Shown here in pieces: positions 46,938-56,869 of a stretch of 64,000 bases of DNA. The notes beneath the pieces were generated by a model. That model was given only the letters and a program-made list of their open reading frames with translations. It was not told the origin of the DNA and made no database searches. Source of the DNA: Leptolyngbya sp. PCC 6406. GTDB lineage: Bacteria > Cyanobacteriota > Cyanobacteriia > Phormidesmidales > Phormidesmidaceae. The position numbers and the translations under genes are program-made. Every line of letters starts with the position of its first letter. The first letter of the stretch is position 1. Location: NCBI RefSeq assembly GCF_000332095.2, contig NZ_KI913949.1, forward strand, positions 3,137,715 through 3,201,714, in the 5' to 3' direction.

Positions 46938-48560
46938 CTAAACATCTAGACCCAGAACGGTCACCTCGCAGGGATACTCGACGGTGTATTGATATTGCAC
47001 CTGCTGGACTGTTTCTGCTGGGAGGTCTAGGATCCATTGGCAGATTCCGTCCTCCTTCAAGGTGGCAGTGGGCTGGGCTTGGACCAGTCGGACCTGAACT
47101 TGGTCGCTACGACTGACAGGGATGCGCTCTAGCACGGTGAGCTTGACCGGATGGGGGAGGGGATTATGGAAACTGAGGCGATAGGACAGGATGATGGCAC
47201 AGGGTTCAACAGCATCAGTCTGGCGCTGAACCAGTTCTCGCTGGACTTGAATGCGCTCATCTAGCCCCAGACTGAGCTGAAAGGATTGTCCCGGTGCAAC
47301 GTAATCGAACCGCTCCTGACCCAGGTAGCCTCCATCTAGAAAGAGGTGGGCAACACCGGGGAGTAGGGGCACGCCTTCTGGGGGATTAGTCAGGTGGGCT
47401 TGAAGATAGGGGGCATCACAGCGATAGGGCAGGGAGACGTAGGTAAACTTGCCAGAAAAATTTCCTTGGCCGATAGGAATCCGATGGGGATGGTCATCTC
47501 CAGGGATTGTGACCGGCTGGGGAGCCTGAATGCTCACCACTGCGATCGCAGTGGGAATTCCCTGACCATTGGGCTCGGCGTAGTACTCTGGGGGCGGCAC
47601 CTCACTGCCGGGGAGCGCCCCTAACATACGGTAGGTGTCTTGCAGAATGGGACTGCGGTTGCGCCCCCCCCGCCCCTGTTCATTGGGCGCAGTGCCATTG
47701 ATGTACCACACCTGGGTTTGGGGCAGGGTAGGGCTCTTATCGGGCGCAGCGGTGGAAAGAGTCAGGCTGACTTGGGTCCAGTCTTCTCCGGTGTGCTGCT
47801 GCACTAGGGCCATGTGGTCGAGCTGAAGCCCATCGGGTTCAGATCCAAACCGGACATCATAGGCAGGATCCCAGGTAGCCCCATCAACGCCATAAATAAT
47901 CTCCAGCTCTAGAGTGCCTGGGGTCACTGTCCGCAGAGGAATCTGGACTTGGTAGTCCGAGGCTGGAGATTGGGATTGGGCCGCCTGGACTTGCTGACGC
48001 ATCTCCTTTAGCTGGTGGTCAAGATTTTGCTTGTGGCGTTCTTTTTGGGCGATTTCTTCCCCCAAATTGGTGTGCTGTTGACCCAGATAGGCTAACAGTT
48101 CCGTTACGGTAGTCAGATCTGCCTGTCCCTGGGCCAGTCCCTGGGCAAAGGTGCGGGCGGCACGCTCGGCTAGGGTGGTGAGAAAGTCCCGCTGGAGGGT
48201 GAGGGCAGCAATATGATCCTTGGTTTGCCGAAAGCTATCTTCCAGTTTGTGCAGGCGATCAATGAGGGTCAGGCTCGCCGCTGACCCGGCTAAGGGCAAG
48301 GGGCGGGGACTGATCTGGAGCCCTTGCAGCAATATCTGGGCGGTGCCTCCACTACGGGCTTGGACGCTATCGGCGTGAAGGGTGGCGGGTAATTCGTCAA
48401 TAATCAGGATAGTATCTCCGGTTTCCAGATCCACTCGACCCCGGCGGGTGACCCGCGCCTGCTGAGGGTACACCGTGACAGCAACCAAACGGGTTTCTAG
48501 AATCGTTGTTGCAACCTGAGGGGATTGACCAGTCGTACACACAGGGAATATCTCCGGCAT
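46938..48560 (-). CDS. mucoidy inhibitor MuiA family protein (DUF4140/DUF4139)
   Basis: About 540 residues from MPEIFPVCTTGQ; the start is uncertain (in-frame ATGs at 48602 and 48722). The N-terminal DUF4140 part has VTVYPQQARVTRRG. A coiled coil (about 105-200, KQNLDHQLKEMRQQVQAA) links to the C-terminal DUF4139 part with YGVDGATWDPAYDVR, HTGEDWTQVSLTLSTAAP and SYRLSFHNPLPHPVKL. Function unknown; named from an effect on mucoidy in proteobacteria. Likely cotranscribed with purU (stop overlaps or lies 13 bp from its start). Confidence 0.82.
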   Translation of the reverse strand: MPEIFPVCTTGQSPQVATTILETRLVAVTVYPQQARVTRRGRVDLETGDTILIIDELPATLHADSVQARSGGTAQILLQGLQISPRPLPLAGSAASLTLIDRLHKLEDSFRQTKDHIAALTLQRDFLTTLAERAARTFAQGLAQGQADLTTVTELLAYLGQQHTNLGEEIAQKERHKQNLDHQLKEMRQQVQAAQSQSPASDYQVQIPLRTVTPGTLELEIIYGVDGATWDPAYDVRFGSEPDGLQLDHMALVQQHTGEDWTQVSLTLSTAAPDKSPTLPQTQVWYINGTAPNEQGRGGRNRSPILQDTYRMLGALPGSEVPPPEYYAEPNGQGIPTAIAVVSIQAPQPVTIPGDDHPHRIPIGQGNFSGKFTYVSLPYRCDAPYLQAHLTNPPEGVPLLPGVAHLFLDGGYLGQERFDYVAPGQSFQLSLGLDERIQVQRELVQRQTDAVEPCAIILSYRLSFHNPLPHPVKLTVLERIPVSRSDQVQVRLVQAQPTATLKEDGICQWILDLPAETVQQVQYQYTVEYPCEVTVLGLDV

Positions 48561-48879
48561 TGGGGGAAGGCAAAGCCCTTCCCAAAATCGACCTAGTACC
48601 ATGGGCCAAACCAAGGCAAAGGATGGGGGACTATGAGGGGAATTTCCGGAAGTCTTGGGGAAACCAGAGGGGGATGATCGTCGTCTTGCCTCATCATGCC
48701 CCAAGGCTGTCGGTGAATCCATCCCTTTCTACGGCGATCTCAAGCGTTTACCCGCATGGTTCCCCATCAATTTCCGTAAAGTTCTAAGCTGCTGGGGGTG
48801 GGGCCATTGCTTTTTGCTCCTGCATTTCCCCTATACTTCTTTTCTCCCATCTATTAAGCCCTTAAAGAGCCCTGAAAGC

Positions 48880-50580
48880 ATGGTGCGATCGCGCAAGACT
48901 AGACAACGGGCAACCCCCTGGAATGCCCCCCTTATGGGCCTTGGGATAGCCCTGGGCCTATGGATAGGAGCCCCCGCCACCCTGGCCCAGACCCCCCAAA
49001 ATCCAATCTTACAGATTGGCGTGGTGCAGCGGTTTGGTGCGGAGCCCCGCGAGACCCTGGTACTAGAGCCCCTGAGTGGCGATCGCCTAACGGTGCAGTT
49101 TATCACTGGGGGACAGGTCGAAACCCTGACCACTGGGCGCATGGTATTTGAGACAGCCCCCCACCCTTTGGCGGAACCGGAACTGCGGGAATGGGTCGTG
49201 CTGAGCACCCACCGCAGTTTTGAGTCGGCGGAGGATAGTGCTCAACAGTGGCAGCAGTTGGGAATTTCCACAGAAATTGCCCAACCCGGCAACTGGCAGG
49301 TCTGGGCCAAACGGGAGGTGTACAGTACGCCTCTGATACGGCGGCTGTTACTCAACAGTCTGCAATCCACCGGGTATAGAGAGGTGTTTCTCGACAGTCG
49401 GCCTACGGCGACGGTACCCCAAGCGGCCTTTATTGCCAATGGCTTTCGCTACAACCGGGACCACGTCACCATCACCACTGCCAATCAGCGAGTGCGGGTG
49501 ACTCGACAGGTGGGGGATCGGCAGGAATCCAACCGTCTCTATGGGGGTAGACTGCGACTCCAACCCAATGCCTACGGCACCTATACCCTGGTGAACTTTG
49601 TCCCCACAGAAACCTACCTGCGGGGGGTGGTGCCCCACGAGATTGGGCTAGGGGCTCCCCCAACTACGATTGAGGCCCAAGCCATTTTGGCCCGCACCTA
49701 TGTACTGCGGAATCTACGGCGCTTTGCCATTGATGATTACCAGCTCTGTGCCGATACCCAATGCCAGGTGTATTGGGGCGTAGGCGGAGCAGCACCCGCC
49801 AGCGATCGCGCCATCACCGCCACCCAGGGTCAGGTGCTGACCTACGAGGACGAGCTAGTAGATGCCCTTTACTCCTCCAATGCTGGGGGCATTACCGCTG
49901 CCTTTAGCGATGTCTGGCATGGCCCGGATCGCCCCTACCTGCGTCCAGTGGTGGATTCAGTCCAAAATGCTTGGGATCTAGCCCTGCGCCCCCTGAATAC
50001 CGAGGCCAATATCCGCGCCTTCTTGGCCCTCGATCGAGGCTTCAATTCTGAAACCTGGAACCATTTTCGTTGGCAACAGGATGCCTCTCTGACAAAAATC
50101 AGCCAGGATCTTCGTAGTTATCTCCAGGGTCGCCAGCACCCCCTGGCTAATTTTTCCACAGTAGAGCGGCTGGTGGTGATGGAACGATCCGCCTCGGGGC
50201 GGGTGCAAAAGCTGGCCATTGCCACCAATCTGGGTACCGTCACCCTAGAAAAAGATGAGGTCTTGCGGGGAATTGCTGCTCCCTTGGGGCTTTTATTTTA
50301 CCTCGAAGGACTCTATGAACGACCCAGTGGCGGCGGAGAGCCGGTGTTGCAGGGGTATCGCTTTGTTGGCGGGGGCTGGGGTCATGGGGTGGGGATGAGC
50401 CAAACCGGAGCCTATCACCTGGGGGATTTGGGCTGGTCTAGTCCCCGGATTTTGCAGTTCTATTATCCCGGCACCGAGCTACAGCCCATCAGTGATCGCT
50501 TGGTGCTCTGGCGCAGTCCCTATCTGGAGACGCCTGCGGCTGTGGAGTCCCGTACTCAACCCAATGGGGATCCCAACTGA
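48880..50580 (+). CDS. SpoIID/LytB domain protein, exported
   Basis: 566 residues starting MVRSRKTRQRATPWNA, with a signal peptide to about residue 37 (PATLAQ). SpoIID-domain motifs: TYLRGVVPHEIG (catalytic Glu), EAQAILARTYVLRN, ALYSSNAGGITAAFSDVW and GWGHGVGMSQTGAYHLG. SpoIID enzymes cleave denuded glycan strands of peptidoglycan. Two Cys (CADTQC) may form a disulfide in the inserted loop. Divergent from the MuiA-like gene. Confidence 0.85.
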   Translation: MVRSRKTRQRATPWNAPLMGLGIALGLWIGAPATLAQTPQNPILQIGVVQRFGAEPRETLVLEPLSGDRLTVQFITGGQVETLTTGRMVFETAPHPLAEPELREWVVLSTHRSFESAEDSAQQWQQLGISTEIAQPGNWQVWAKREVYSTPLIRRLLLNSLQSTGYREVFLDSRPTATVPQAAFIANGFRYNRDHVTITTANQRVRVTRQVGDRQESNRLYGGRLRLQPNAYGTYTLVNFVPTETYLRGVVPHEIGLGAPPTTIEAQAILARTYVLRNLRRFAIDDYQLCADTQCQVYWGVGGAAPASDRAITATQGQVLTYEDELVDALYSSNAGGITAAFSDVWHGPDRPYLRPVVDSVQNAWDLALRPLNTEANIRAFLALDRGFNSETWNHFRWQQDASLTKISQDLRSYLQGRQHPLANFSTVERLVVMERSASGRVQKLAIATNLGTVTLEKDEVLRGIAAPLGLLFYLEGLYERPSGGGEPVLQGYRFVGGGWGHGVGMSQTGAYHLGDLGWSSPRILQFYYPGTELQPISDRLVLWRSPYLETPAAVESRTQPNGDPN

Positions 50581-50604
50581 TGCCGAATTGACGTAGATTC
50601 AAAG

Positions 50605-50640
50605 TAAAAGAGCCGGGAAGTAACCTTCCCGGCTCTTTTA
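50605..50640. terminator. bidirectional terminator between SpoIID-like gene and petF
   Basis: 16-bp perfect stem, 50605-50620 with 50625-50640, closing on a TAAC loop; GC-rich core GAGCCGGGAAG with A-run before and T-run after. It serves both converging genes. Confidence 0.9.
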
Positions 50641-50728
50641 GTTGATTATCCTGCTGCTTAGCCGTTACCGATAGGCATCGGTCGATGGCTTCAGCGCCTT
50701 GGGCGTCTACAGCGGAAGCGGGCTAGAC

Positions 50729-51040
<312 letters not shown>

Positions 51041-51226
51041 TCAGCAAATGAAAACAATGGTCTTCAAAATCCACAAACACCCTATCACGCTATTCGCTGA
51101 AGGATCGGGGCTGTGGGTTAACTCCTTCCTGATACTACGGGAAAACCTAATCTAGCAGGGGGGGAGATCCCTACTTGGGGCAAAGGGATTCATAATCGAA
51201 TTCTCAATTTACCCACTTCTAGCCTT

Positions 51227-51412
51227 ATGGATAGGAGGGGATGGAGAAAGCTTTTTCTTGAAAATCAAGGGGTTCACAACTCGTATCTACGGCTAGGGCC
51301 GGACCTAAGGCGATTTATTTGGCGAATATTGTTATCAATAATTATTCCTTTGATAATTTTGACTTATACCCCTATTTCGAGCAATGTTTTTCATGGTCAG
51401 CCACCGGGTTAA
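51227..51412 (+). CDS. possible 61-residue membrane peptide
   Basis: A basic N-terminus (MDRRGWRKLFLENQG) is followed by one strongly hydrophobic stretch (FIWRILLSIIIPLIILTY). The ATG has no good ribosome binding site, and no family is recognised. The region 51029-51527 holds no other candidate gene. It may be chance. Confidence 0.22.
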   Translation: MDRRGWRKLFLENQGVHNSYLRLGPDLRRFIWRILLSIIIPLIILTYTPISSNVFHGQPPG

Positions 51413-51527
51413 TGCGGTTTCAGGGCTGCGGCTGGGGAAGCCGGAAAGACAGGATCAGGTATGAAAAACAGATGTTTAATTGATCACAGATTTTCAGATC
51501 ATAGATTTTCACTAGGGAGGGCTTGCT

Positions 51528-52526
51528 TTGGTTCAGTTACCTATTCGCACCGCCATTGTGGGCACAGGCTATGCCGCTCGCCTACGGGCAGAGGCGCTCC
51601 AGGCGGAGGCGCGATCGCAGTTGGTTGCGATCGCGGGTCACCGCCCCGAGTCTACCGCCACCTTTGCCCAGACCTATGGTGCAACGCCCTGGAGCGACTG
51701 GCGCGAAATGGTCGCCGCCCCCGACATTGACTTGATTGTGGTGTGCCATGTTAATCGTGACCATGCCGCCGTGGTGCGAGCTGCGCTCCAAGCCCAAAAG
51801 GCGGTGGTGGTGGAATATCCCCTGGCCCTGTCGGTGACCGAGGCGGCAGAGCTGATTGCCCTAGCCCAGACCTCCGGCCAGTTTCTCCATGTGGAGCATA
51901 TCGAACTGCTGGGGGGCCTCCACCAGGCCATGCAGACCCATTTATCTGCCATTGGCACCCCCCTCTATGGGCGCTACAGCACCGTCATGCCCCAGACCCC
52001 CGCGCCTCAAAAATGGACCTACGCCCCGGCCCTGTTTGGCTTTCCCTTGATGGGGGCAGTATCGCGGGTGCATCGGTTTACAAACCTCTTTGGCCCCGTG
52101 GAGACGGTCTTCTGCCGCCTGCAATACGATTATGGTCGCTCGGGACCACCGGCAAACTATTTCACCACCTGCCGCTGCGTTGCCCAACTCCAGTTTCAGC
52201 AGGGCATGGTGGCGGAGTTGCTCTATGCCAAGGGGGAGCAAACCTGGGTTGCATCCCGAGATATGGTGATCGAGGGCAGTCAGGGCGCGATGGTGTTTAC
52301 AGGTGATCGCGGTGAACTGCTTTTGGAGGGAGAGTCTCGTCCGATCGAGGTGGCGGGACGGCGCGGTTTGTTTGCCAAGGATACGGCGGCGGTGCTGGAT
52401 GCCCTAGTAGAGGGTAAGCCCCTCTACGTCTCCCCAGAGGATAGTCTCTATGCCCTGCGGGTGGCGGCGGCGGCCCAGGAATCAGTGCGGACTGGGGAAC
52501 CCGTCGGCGTTAATGTCCTTACATAA
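51528..52526 (+). CDS. Gfo/Idh/MocA family oxidoreductase
   Basis: 332 residues starting at TTG, with AGGGAGGG eight bases upstream. Rossmann motif IRTAIVGTGYAA, then VCHVNRDHAAVVRAALQ and KAVVVEYPLALSVTEA, where the EKP of most members is EYP (Lys replaced by Tyr). In that respect it resembles the biliverdin reductase (BvdR) branch. Bilin reduction is therefore a reasonable but unproven alternative to sugar dehydrogenase activity. Confidence 0.78.
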   Translation: MVQLPIRTAIVGTGYAARLRAEALQAEARSQLVAIAGHRPESTATFAQTYGATPWSDWREMVAAPDIDLIVVCHVNRDHAAVVRAALQAQKAVVVEYPLALSVTEAAELIALAQTSGQFLHVEHIELLGGLHQAMQTHLSAIGTPLYGRYSTVMPQTPAPQKWTYAPALFGFPLMGAVSRVHRFTNLFGPVETVFCRLQYDYGRSGPPANYFTTCRCVAQLQFQQGMVAELLYAKGEQTWVASRDMVIEGSQGAMVFTGDRGELLLEGESRPIEVAGRRGLFAKDTAAVLDALVEGKPLYVSPEDSLYALRVAAAAQESVRTGEPVGVNVLT

Positions 52527-52533
52527 GAGATTT

Positions 52534-52624
52534 GCGGGTTAAGTCCAGGCAAGGGGCTGAAGCCCCTTGTTCACCGAAGTGTCCTTAAGTTGAGGTACGC
52601 CTCATACATTCGGGAACCGCTATA
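52534..52624. repeat. TATAGCGGTTC miniature element, left-truncated copy
   Basis: Matches 10927-11032 from GCGGGTTAAGTCCAGGCAAG through the GGGGCTGAAGCCCC core to the intact right end GGGAACCGCTATA. The left terminal repeat is lost. It fills the gap before the convergent Nudix gene. Confidence 0.8.
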
Positions 52625-52655
52625 GATTTCGCCAACGGTATCAGCTTTGGGGGGA

Positions 52656-53084
52656 TTACAAGTAGTCCCAGAGTCCGGGGGGAACGAGGTGGAGATCACC
52701 CCGGCGCAGGTCGTCCAGAGATCGCCATCGGGCTTCAAATGTCAGGTTTCCCTCCACAACCGCCAGGGTCTCTTGGTCATAGAGAGACCCATCCACAAAG
52801 CGACCGTTGTAGGCAAACACAATCTCGTGTCGTTGCTCTCCTTGGTACATAAAGATGGATTCCACAATCCCCAGAGGCTCTAGATCCGTCACCGTTGCTC
52901 CCAGTTCCTCCTGGATCTCCCGCGCCACTGCTTCCCGGCTGTGTTCCCCTAGTTCAATGCCGCCCCCCAAGGGCCGACAAAACCGCATCCCCGTCGTTGG
53001 GTCACATCCCTCGTACACCAGAATGCGATCGCGGTGGCGAAACACACAAATCGCGATGGGTCGAATCCGTCGCTTCTTGCCCAT
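52656..53084 (-). CDS. Nudix hydrolase
   Basis: 142 residues. The Nudix box is GGGIELGEHSREAVAREIQEELGA (consensus Gx5Ex7REUxEExGU, all residues kept), split here as GGGIELGEHSREAV and AREIQEELGA. The N-terminal IRPIAICVFRHRDRILVYEG strand and a C-terminal RWRSLDDLRRGDLHLVPPGL complete the fold. The substrate, some nucleoside diphosphate derivative, cannot be told. Confidence 0.88.
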   Translation of the reverse strand: MGKKRRIRPIAICVFRHRDRILVYEGCDPTTGMRFCRPLGGGIELGEHSREAVAREIQEELGATVTDLEPLGIVESIFMYQGEQRHEIVFAYNGRFVDGSLYDQETLAVVEGNLTFEARWRSLDDLRRGDLHLVPPGLWDYL

Positions 53085-53155
53085 AGATCCTCAGTGGAAC
53101 GTTCTAACGTAGACGGCTCTGACAATATCAGACGATAATCAGCACTACCAAGCCG

Positions 53156-54382
53156 TTATTTCGGGGGCTGGGTGACCCGCCAGCTCAACTTGAGATTAAT
53201 CCAAAAGTTCCAAAAGGTAACGATAACGATCGCCAAGAACTTGGCCAGATAGGCGTTGATCCCAAAAACATTGAAAAATAGGTTCACCAAGAGGGTATTC
53301 AGGACCAACCCCGCCAAGCACACTAGGTTGAACTTGAGAAAGCGCTTGAAGCGAGCAGCCCAGCCCAACTGCTGCTGGGCAAAGTCAGCAAAGGTCCAGG
53401 CGTCATTCCAGATGAAGTTATTGATAATGGCGGTTTCCGCCGACAGGATGTTGCTGGTAGTCAGCCCCAAACCCGCTTGACCGAACAACAAAAAGAAGAC
53501 CGTATAGTCCACAAACAGACCGCTGAACCCCACCACGCCAAAGCGCAGAAAGCGATCCACCGGGAATTTAGCCCGAAACTGGGCGATGCGTCCCCGCGAT
53601 CGCAGTCGCAACAGATGGTGCAGATAGTCCACATACTGCCGCCAAGTGACCTTGCTTTCCCCCGCCACCCGCTCTTGGAAGACATAGCCCACCTCGGCAA
53701 TCTCCCCCACTTGGCCCCGGCCAATCACCTCCAGCAGGATCTTGTAGCCCTTGGGGTATAGGGTGACATCTGCGATCGCACTTCGCCGCACCAAAAAATA
53801 TCCACTCATCGGATCCGACACTCGCCCCACCACACGGGGCAAAATCGCCAACCCTAAGGTCTGGGCTCCCCGAGACAGAAATCGCCGGGTAAAGCTCCAT
53901 TCACTGACGCCGCCCCCAGCCACATGGCGACTAGCCACCGCCAAATCAGCCCCCGTCTCCACGGCGTGCAATAGCTTCAGCACCATCTCTGGGGGATGCT
54001 GCAAATCCGCATCAATCACCCCCAAAATTTCTCCCCGCGCCGCCTGCCACCCCCGCACCACCGCCGAAGACAGACCCCGCTCGTCTACGCGACGGATCAC
54101 CCGCAGGGCCGGATAGGCCGCGGACAACTCCAGCGCCACTTTCCAGGTGTAATCCGGGCTGTCATCATCCACCAGCAGCAGCTCGTACTGGTCCGGAATT
54201 TGCTGGTCCAGAAGTTGGCTAATCTGGGCCACGATCGCCGCCACATTCCGAGACTCGTTGTAGGTCGGAAGTACCAAGGAAAACAGGACCGACGCTGGAG
54301 CTAAGGCCGACGGCGGAGGGATCCGCAGAGAACCAGTGGGAGATTCAATCAGCACGCTAGAAAATTGTAATAGACCACACAA
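53156..54382 (-). CDS. polyprenol-phosphate glycosyltransferase fused to GtrA domain
   Basis: 408 residues. The GT2 domain (about 35-270) has LVLPTYNESRN, LLVDDDSPD and VIDADLQHPPEM, as in dolichol-phosphate mannose synthase. Four transmembrane helices of a GtrA domain (about 280-400: RFGVVGFSGLFVDYTVFFLL and later) follow. Such fusions make and flip lipid-linked sugars for envelope glycans. The start may be later than the first ATG, as homology begins near residue 33. Confidence 0.88.
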   Translation of the reverse strand: MCGLLQFSSVLIESPTGSLRIPPPSALAPASVLFSLVLPTYNESRNVAAIVAQISQLLDQQIPDQYELLLVDDDSPDYTWKVALELSAAYPALRVIRRVDERGLSSAVVRGWQAARGEILGVIDADLQHPPEMVLKLLHAVETGADLAVASRHVAGGGVSEWSFTRRFLSRGAQTLGLAILPRVVGRVSDPMSGYFLVRRSAIADVTLYPKGYKILLEVIGRGQVGEIAEVGYVFQERVAGESKVTWRQYVDYLHHLLRLRSRGRIAQFRAKFPVDRFLRFGVVGFSGLFVDYTVFFLLFGQAGLGLTTSNILSAETAIINNFIWNDAWTFADFAQQQLGWAARFKRFLKFNLVCLAGLVLNTLLVNLFFNVFGINAYLAKFLAIVIVTFWNFWINLKLSWRVTQPPK

Positions 54383-54512
54383 AGGAGTATGGACATCCTA
54401 CCTGTAAATACAGGTCAAGCTGGATCAGGGCTCTCCGGGTTTAGCTGGAACGCTCTAAGGGATCCGGATCCTTTAATGTGAAACTCTTGTGGGTCAGGCA
54501 TCTTGCCTGACC

Positions 54513-54621
54513 GTAGACAGCCGGAACGGCTATCCCACGTTATTGGCTCGCGACTGTTTGGTGAGCATAACGGTAAATTTTTGGGTAGACAGCCAGGACG
54601 GCTATCCCACGTTATTGGCTC
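54513..54621. repeat. duplicated 37-bp repeat
   Basis: GTAGACAGCCGGAACGGCTA and following bases (54513-54549) recur at 54585-54621 with two differences. Same family, opposite orientation, as the units at 14938-14991. The remainder of 54383-54707 shows no gene. Confidence 0.85.
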
Positions 54622-54707
54622 TCTACTCCTAAGCGGGTTCCGCTTTTTCGCTAAACTCGAACTGAGTTCGGATTTGCAGTTAAGATTTGCAGGCATAGGA
54701 AGGCAGT

Positions 54708-54974
54708 ATGGTCAGTTCAGAGCAGGTTGTTAGCATGATCCAAAACGGCTTGTCGGAGGCCCAGGTTCACGTGAATGACCTCACCGGCGGCGGCGATCAC
54801 TTTGAGGTCACGGTAATCTCAGCGGATTTTGAAGGGCGCAGCCTAGTGCAGCAACATCAAATGGTGTACCGGGCCGTCCAAGAGGCCATGTCTTCTGAGG
54901 CCATCCATGCCCTTGCCCTCAAGACCTACACCCCCCAAACCTGGGCGGCGACGGGAGCAACGGCAAATGCCTAA
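54708..54974 (+). CDS. BolA family protein
   Basis: 88 residues. GGGDHFEVTVISADFEGRSLVQQHQMVYRAV includes the conserved His and the FxGxxxVxxHqxvy pattern. BolA proteins pair with CGFS monothiol glutaredoxins to bridge a 2Fe-2S cluster and sense iron or redox state. The glutaredoxin gene follows 106 bp downstream, supporting this pairing. Confidence 0.9.
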   Translation: MVSSEQVVSMIQNGLSEAQVHVNDLTGGGDHFEVTVISADFEGRSLVQQHQMVYRAVQEAMSSEAIHALALKTYTPQTWAATGATANA

Positions 54975-55080
54975 TCCTTAGCTACCCAGTTCATCCTCGA
55001 TCGAGGAAAATCCTGAGGCGGCGGCGATTAGCCACGTTTTTAGGACCCAATTCTAACCACCCCTACCCAGTGTTAAAGCC

Positions 55081-55404
55081 ATGACTCCAGAGGTCAAAGA
55101 CCGGATCGAAACCCTGATTAATGCCCACAAGATTGTGGTGTTTATGAAGGGCAACAAGCTTATGCCCCAGTGCGGCTTTTCCAATAATGTGGTGCAAATC
55201 CTCAATGTACTGGGGGTTCCCTTTGAAACCTTTGATGTGCTGAGCGATCCTGAGATCCGCCAAGGCATCAAGGAATATTCCAACTGGCCCACGATTCCCC
55301 AGGTCTACGTGAGTGGCGAGTTTCTGGGGGGCTCTGACATTCTGATCGAGCTGTACCAGAAGGGCGAACTTCAGGAGAAGGTCGAGGTCGCCCTCGCTTC
55401 CTAG
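55081..55404 (+). CDS. grxD: monothiol glutaredoxin Grx4 type
   Basis: 107 residues. The CGFS active site is in MPQCGFSNNVVQ (Cys near 31), preceded by VVFMKGNKL; glutathione-binding WPTIPQVYVSGEFLGGSDIL follows. It binds a glutathione-ligated 2Fe-2S cluster, alone or with BolA, for Fe-S delivery. Same direction as bolA. Confidence 0.93.
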   Translation: MTPEVKDRIETLINAHKIVVFMKGNKLMPQCGFSNNVVQILNVLGVPFETFDVLSDPEIRQGIKEYSNWPTIPQVYVSGEFLGGSDILIELYQKGELQEKVEVALAS

Positions 55405-55530
55405 TGGCGAATCCCCCGCTATCGCCGCCCCCTTTTCAAGGGGGCTACCCCAGTTCTGGATGGGGCTGCCCCCCTATGCGCCTTCGGCGTAGAAAAAGGG
55501 GGGTTGGGGGAATGAAACCTCGGAGCAGCA
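55401..55530. repeat. dispersed repeat shared with the 28.6 kb element
   Basis: GGCGAATCCCCCGCTATCGC, CCCCCTTTTCAAGGGGGCTA and AAAAAGGGGGGTTGGGGG match 28575-28677 closely, with an extra 16-bp hairpin insert here (GCGCCTTCGGCGT). It begins right at the glutaredoxin stop codon. Confidence 0.8.
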
Positions 55531-55582
55531 GGGTCAAGCAACCGTCCTTGACCCCTCAAAGACGTCTCTGCTCCTACCCGAA

Positions 55583-56611
55583 TCATGCCGAACCATCGCC
55601 CTCGGACTCTAGACTAGGGGGAAATAGCGATCGCCAACGGCGCTTGAGGAAATCAACTAGCGCTGCCCGTTGGTTGATCAGGTAAATGCTCACCAGGGTA
55701 AGGCTGACCCCCAACCATTGCAGGGGGCTCAGGCTTTCCGACAAAAACAAACTGCCAAACAGCAGGGCAAATACTGGGGTCAAAAAGGTGAGGGCACTGA
55801 GGCTGGTGAGATTGCCCTGGGCCGCTAGGTAGAAAAACACGCCATAGGCCACGGCGCTACCTAGGATTGTGGAATATGCGATCGCACCCCATCCCGATAG
55901 GTGAATGCCTGCCCAAGGCGTGGTTTCATAGCAAGCCGAGAGGACAAACAGGGGTACCCCGCCCAAGATCATGTGCCATCCCGTCGCCACCACCGGGTCC
56001 ACATGGCGGGCCACATAGGGAATGAGGACCGTCCCCACCGCCATTGACAGGGCCGCCAACAGCATTAACCATTCCCCCTGGTTAAAGAGTAGGCGCACCA
56101 GAGACAGGGCATCGGCAGGCAGATCCTGCCACACCAACTGCCCCTGAAAAAGGCCCAAAATCCAGGCATCGGGGAGCCCCAACAGACTAATGCCCGCTAG
56201 GCCAAAGGCGAGTCCCAGCCAGCCCACTGGCCCCACCTGCTCCGCAAAGAGCCAACGGGCCATCAGAGCCACCGCCAGGGGTTGGGAATCGATCATCACG
56301 GACCCCAAGCCCGCCCCAGTACGCACAAGTCCCTGGGCGAGAAACCCTTGAAATAAGGCCCCATCCACCAGGGCAAACAGGCTAATCCAGGCCCAGCCTT
56401 GCCAGGTTTTGGGCTGCGATCGCCCCATCACCCGCGCTGCCAGCAGCACCAGCACACCGGCAGGCAACAAACGCATCCCCGCCAAAAAAAATGGTTCCGT
56501 ATCGGGAATCACTCCCTTCATAGCCACCATCGCTGTCCCCCAGAGAAAGAAGGGGGAAATTAACAGCAGGGCCGATGGGAGCGGTCGGAATTGGGGCAAC
56601 GAAACGGCCAT
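55583..56611 (-). CDS. EamA/DMT-family transporter
   Basis: 342 residues, ten transmembrane helices in two EamA repeats (about 15-150 and 185-320). FFLWGTAMVAMKG at the start of repeat 1 and GAVAYGVFFYLAAQGNLTSLSALTFLTPVFALLFG in repeat 2 (given by its parts) are typical. It exports or imports small metabolites; substrate unknown. Convergent with the glutaredoxin gene. Confidence 0.87.
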   Translation of the reverse strand: MAVSLPQFRPLPSALLLISPFFLWGTAMVAMKGVIPDTEPFFLAGMRLLPAGVLVLLAARVMGRSQPKTWQGWAWISLFALVDGALFQGFLAQGLVRTGAGLGSVMIDSQPLAVALMARWLFAEQVGPVGWLGLAFGLAGISLLGLPDAWILGLFQGQLVWQDLPADALSLVRLLFNQGEWLMLLAALSMAVGTVLIPYVARHVDPVVATGWHMILGGVPLFVLSACYETTPWAGIHLSGWGAIAYSTILGSAVAYGVFFYLAAQGNLTSLSALTFLTPVFALLFGSLFLSESLSPLQWLGVSLTLVSIYLINQRAALVDFLKRRWRSLFPPSLESEGDGSA

Positions 56612-56697
56612 GGAAAACCTGAGGACAATGTTCCTTATCTTAAGGAATGTTAACCTCCCTGGCCAAGTTGGGTAGGCCGCCCTTCGGGGGCCATTGT

Positions 56698-56760
56698 TCG
56701 AGGGCTCAGGTCGAGGGCTCAGGTCGAGGGCTCAGGTCGAGGGCTCAGGTCGGGGGCTGG
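56698..56760. repeat. 13-bp tandem repeat TCGAGGGCTCAGG
   Basis: Four perfect 13-bp units (56698-56749) and a decayed fifth. They lie upstream of sppA and outside any gene; copy number is likely variable between strains. Confidence 0.92.
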
Positions 56761-56869
56761 AAGAAGGAGACTACAATGGGCTTTACGCCCGTGGTAGAGG
56801 GGAAAATCGTTCCTATCCCTGCCTGCCGCTGGACCCAAACCCGTCATTATTGTGATTGTGCCGTCCCCT

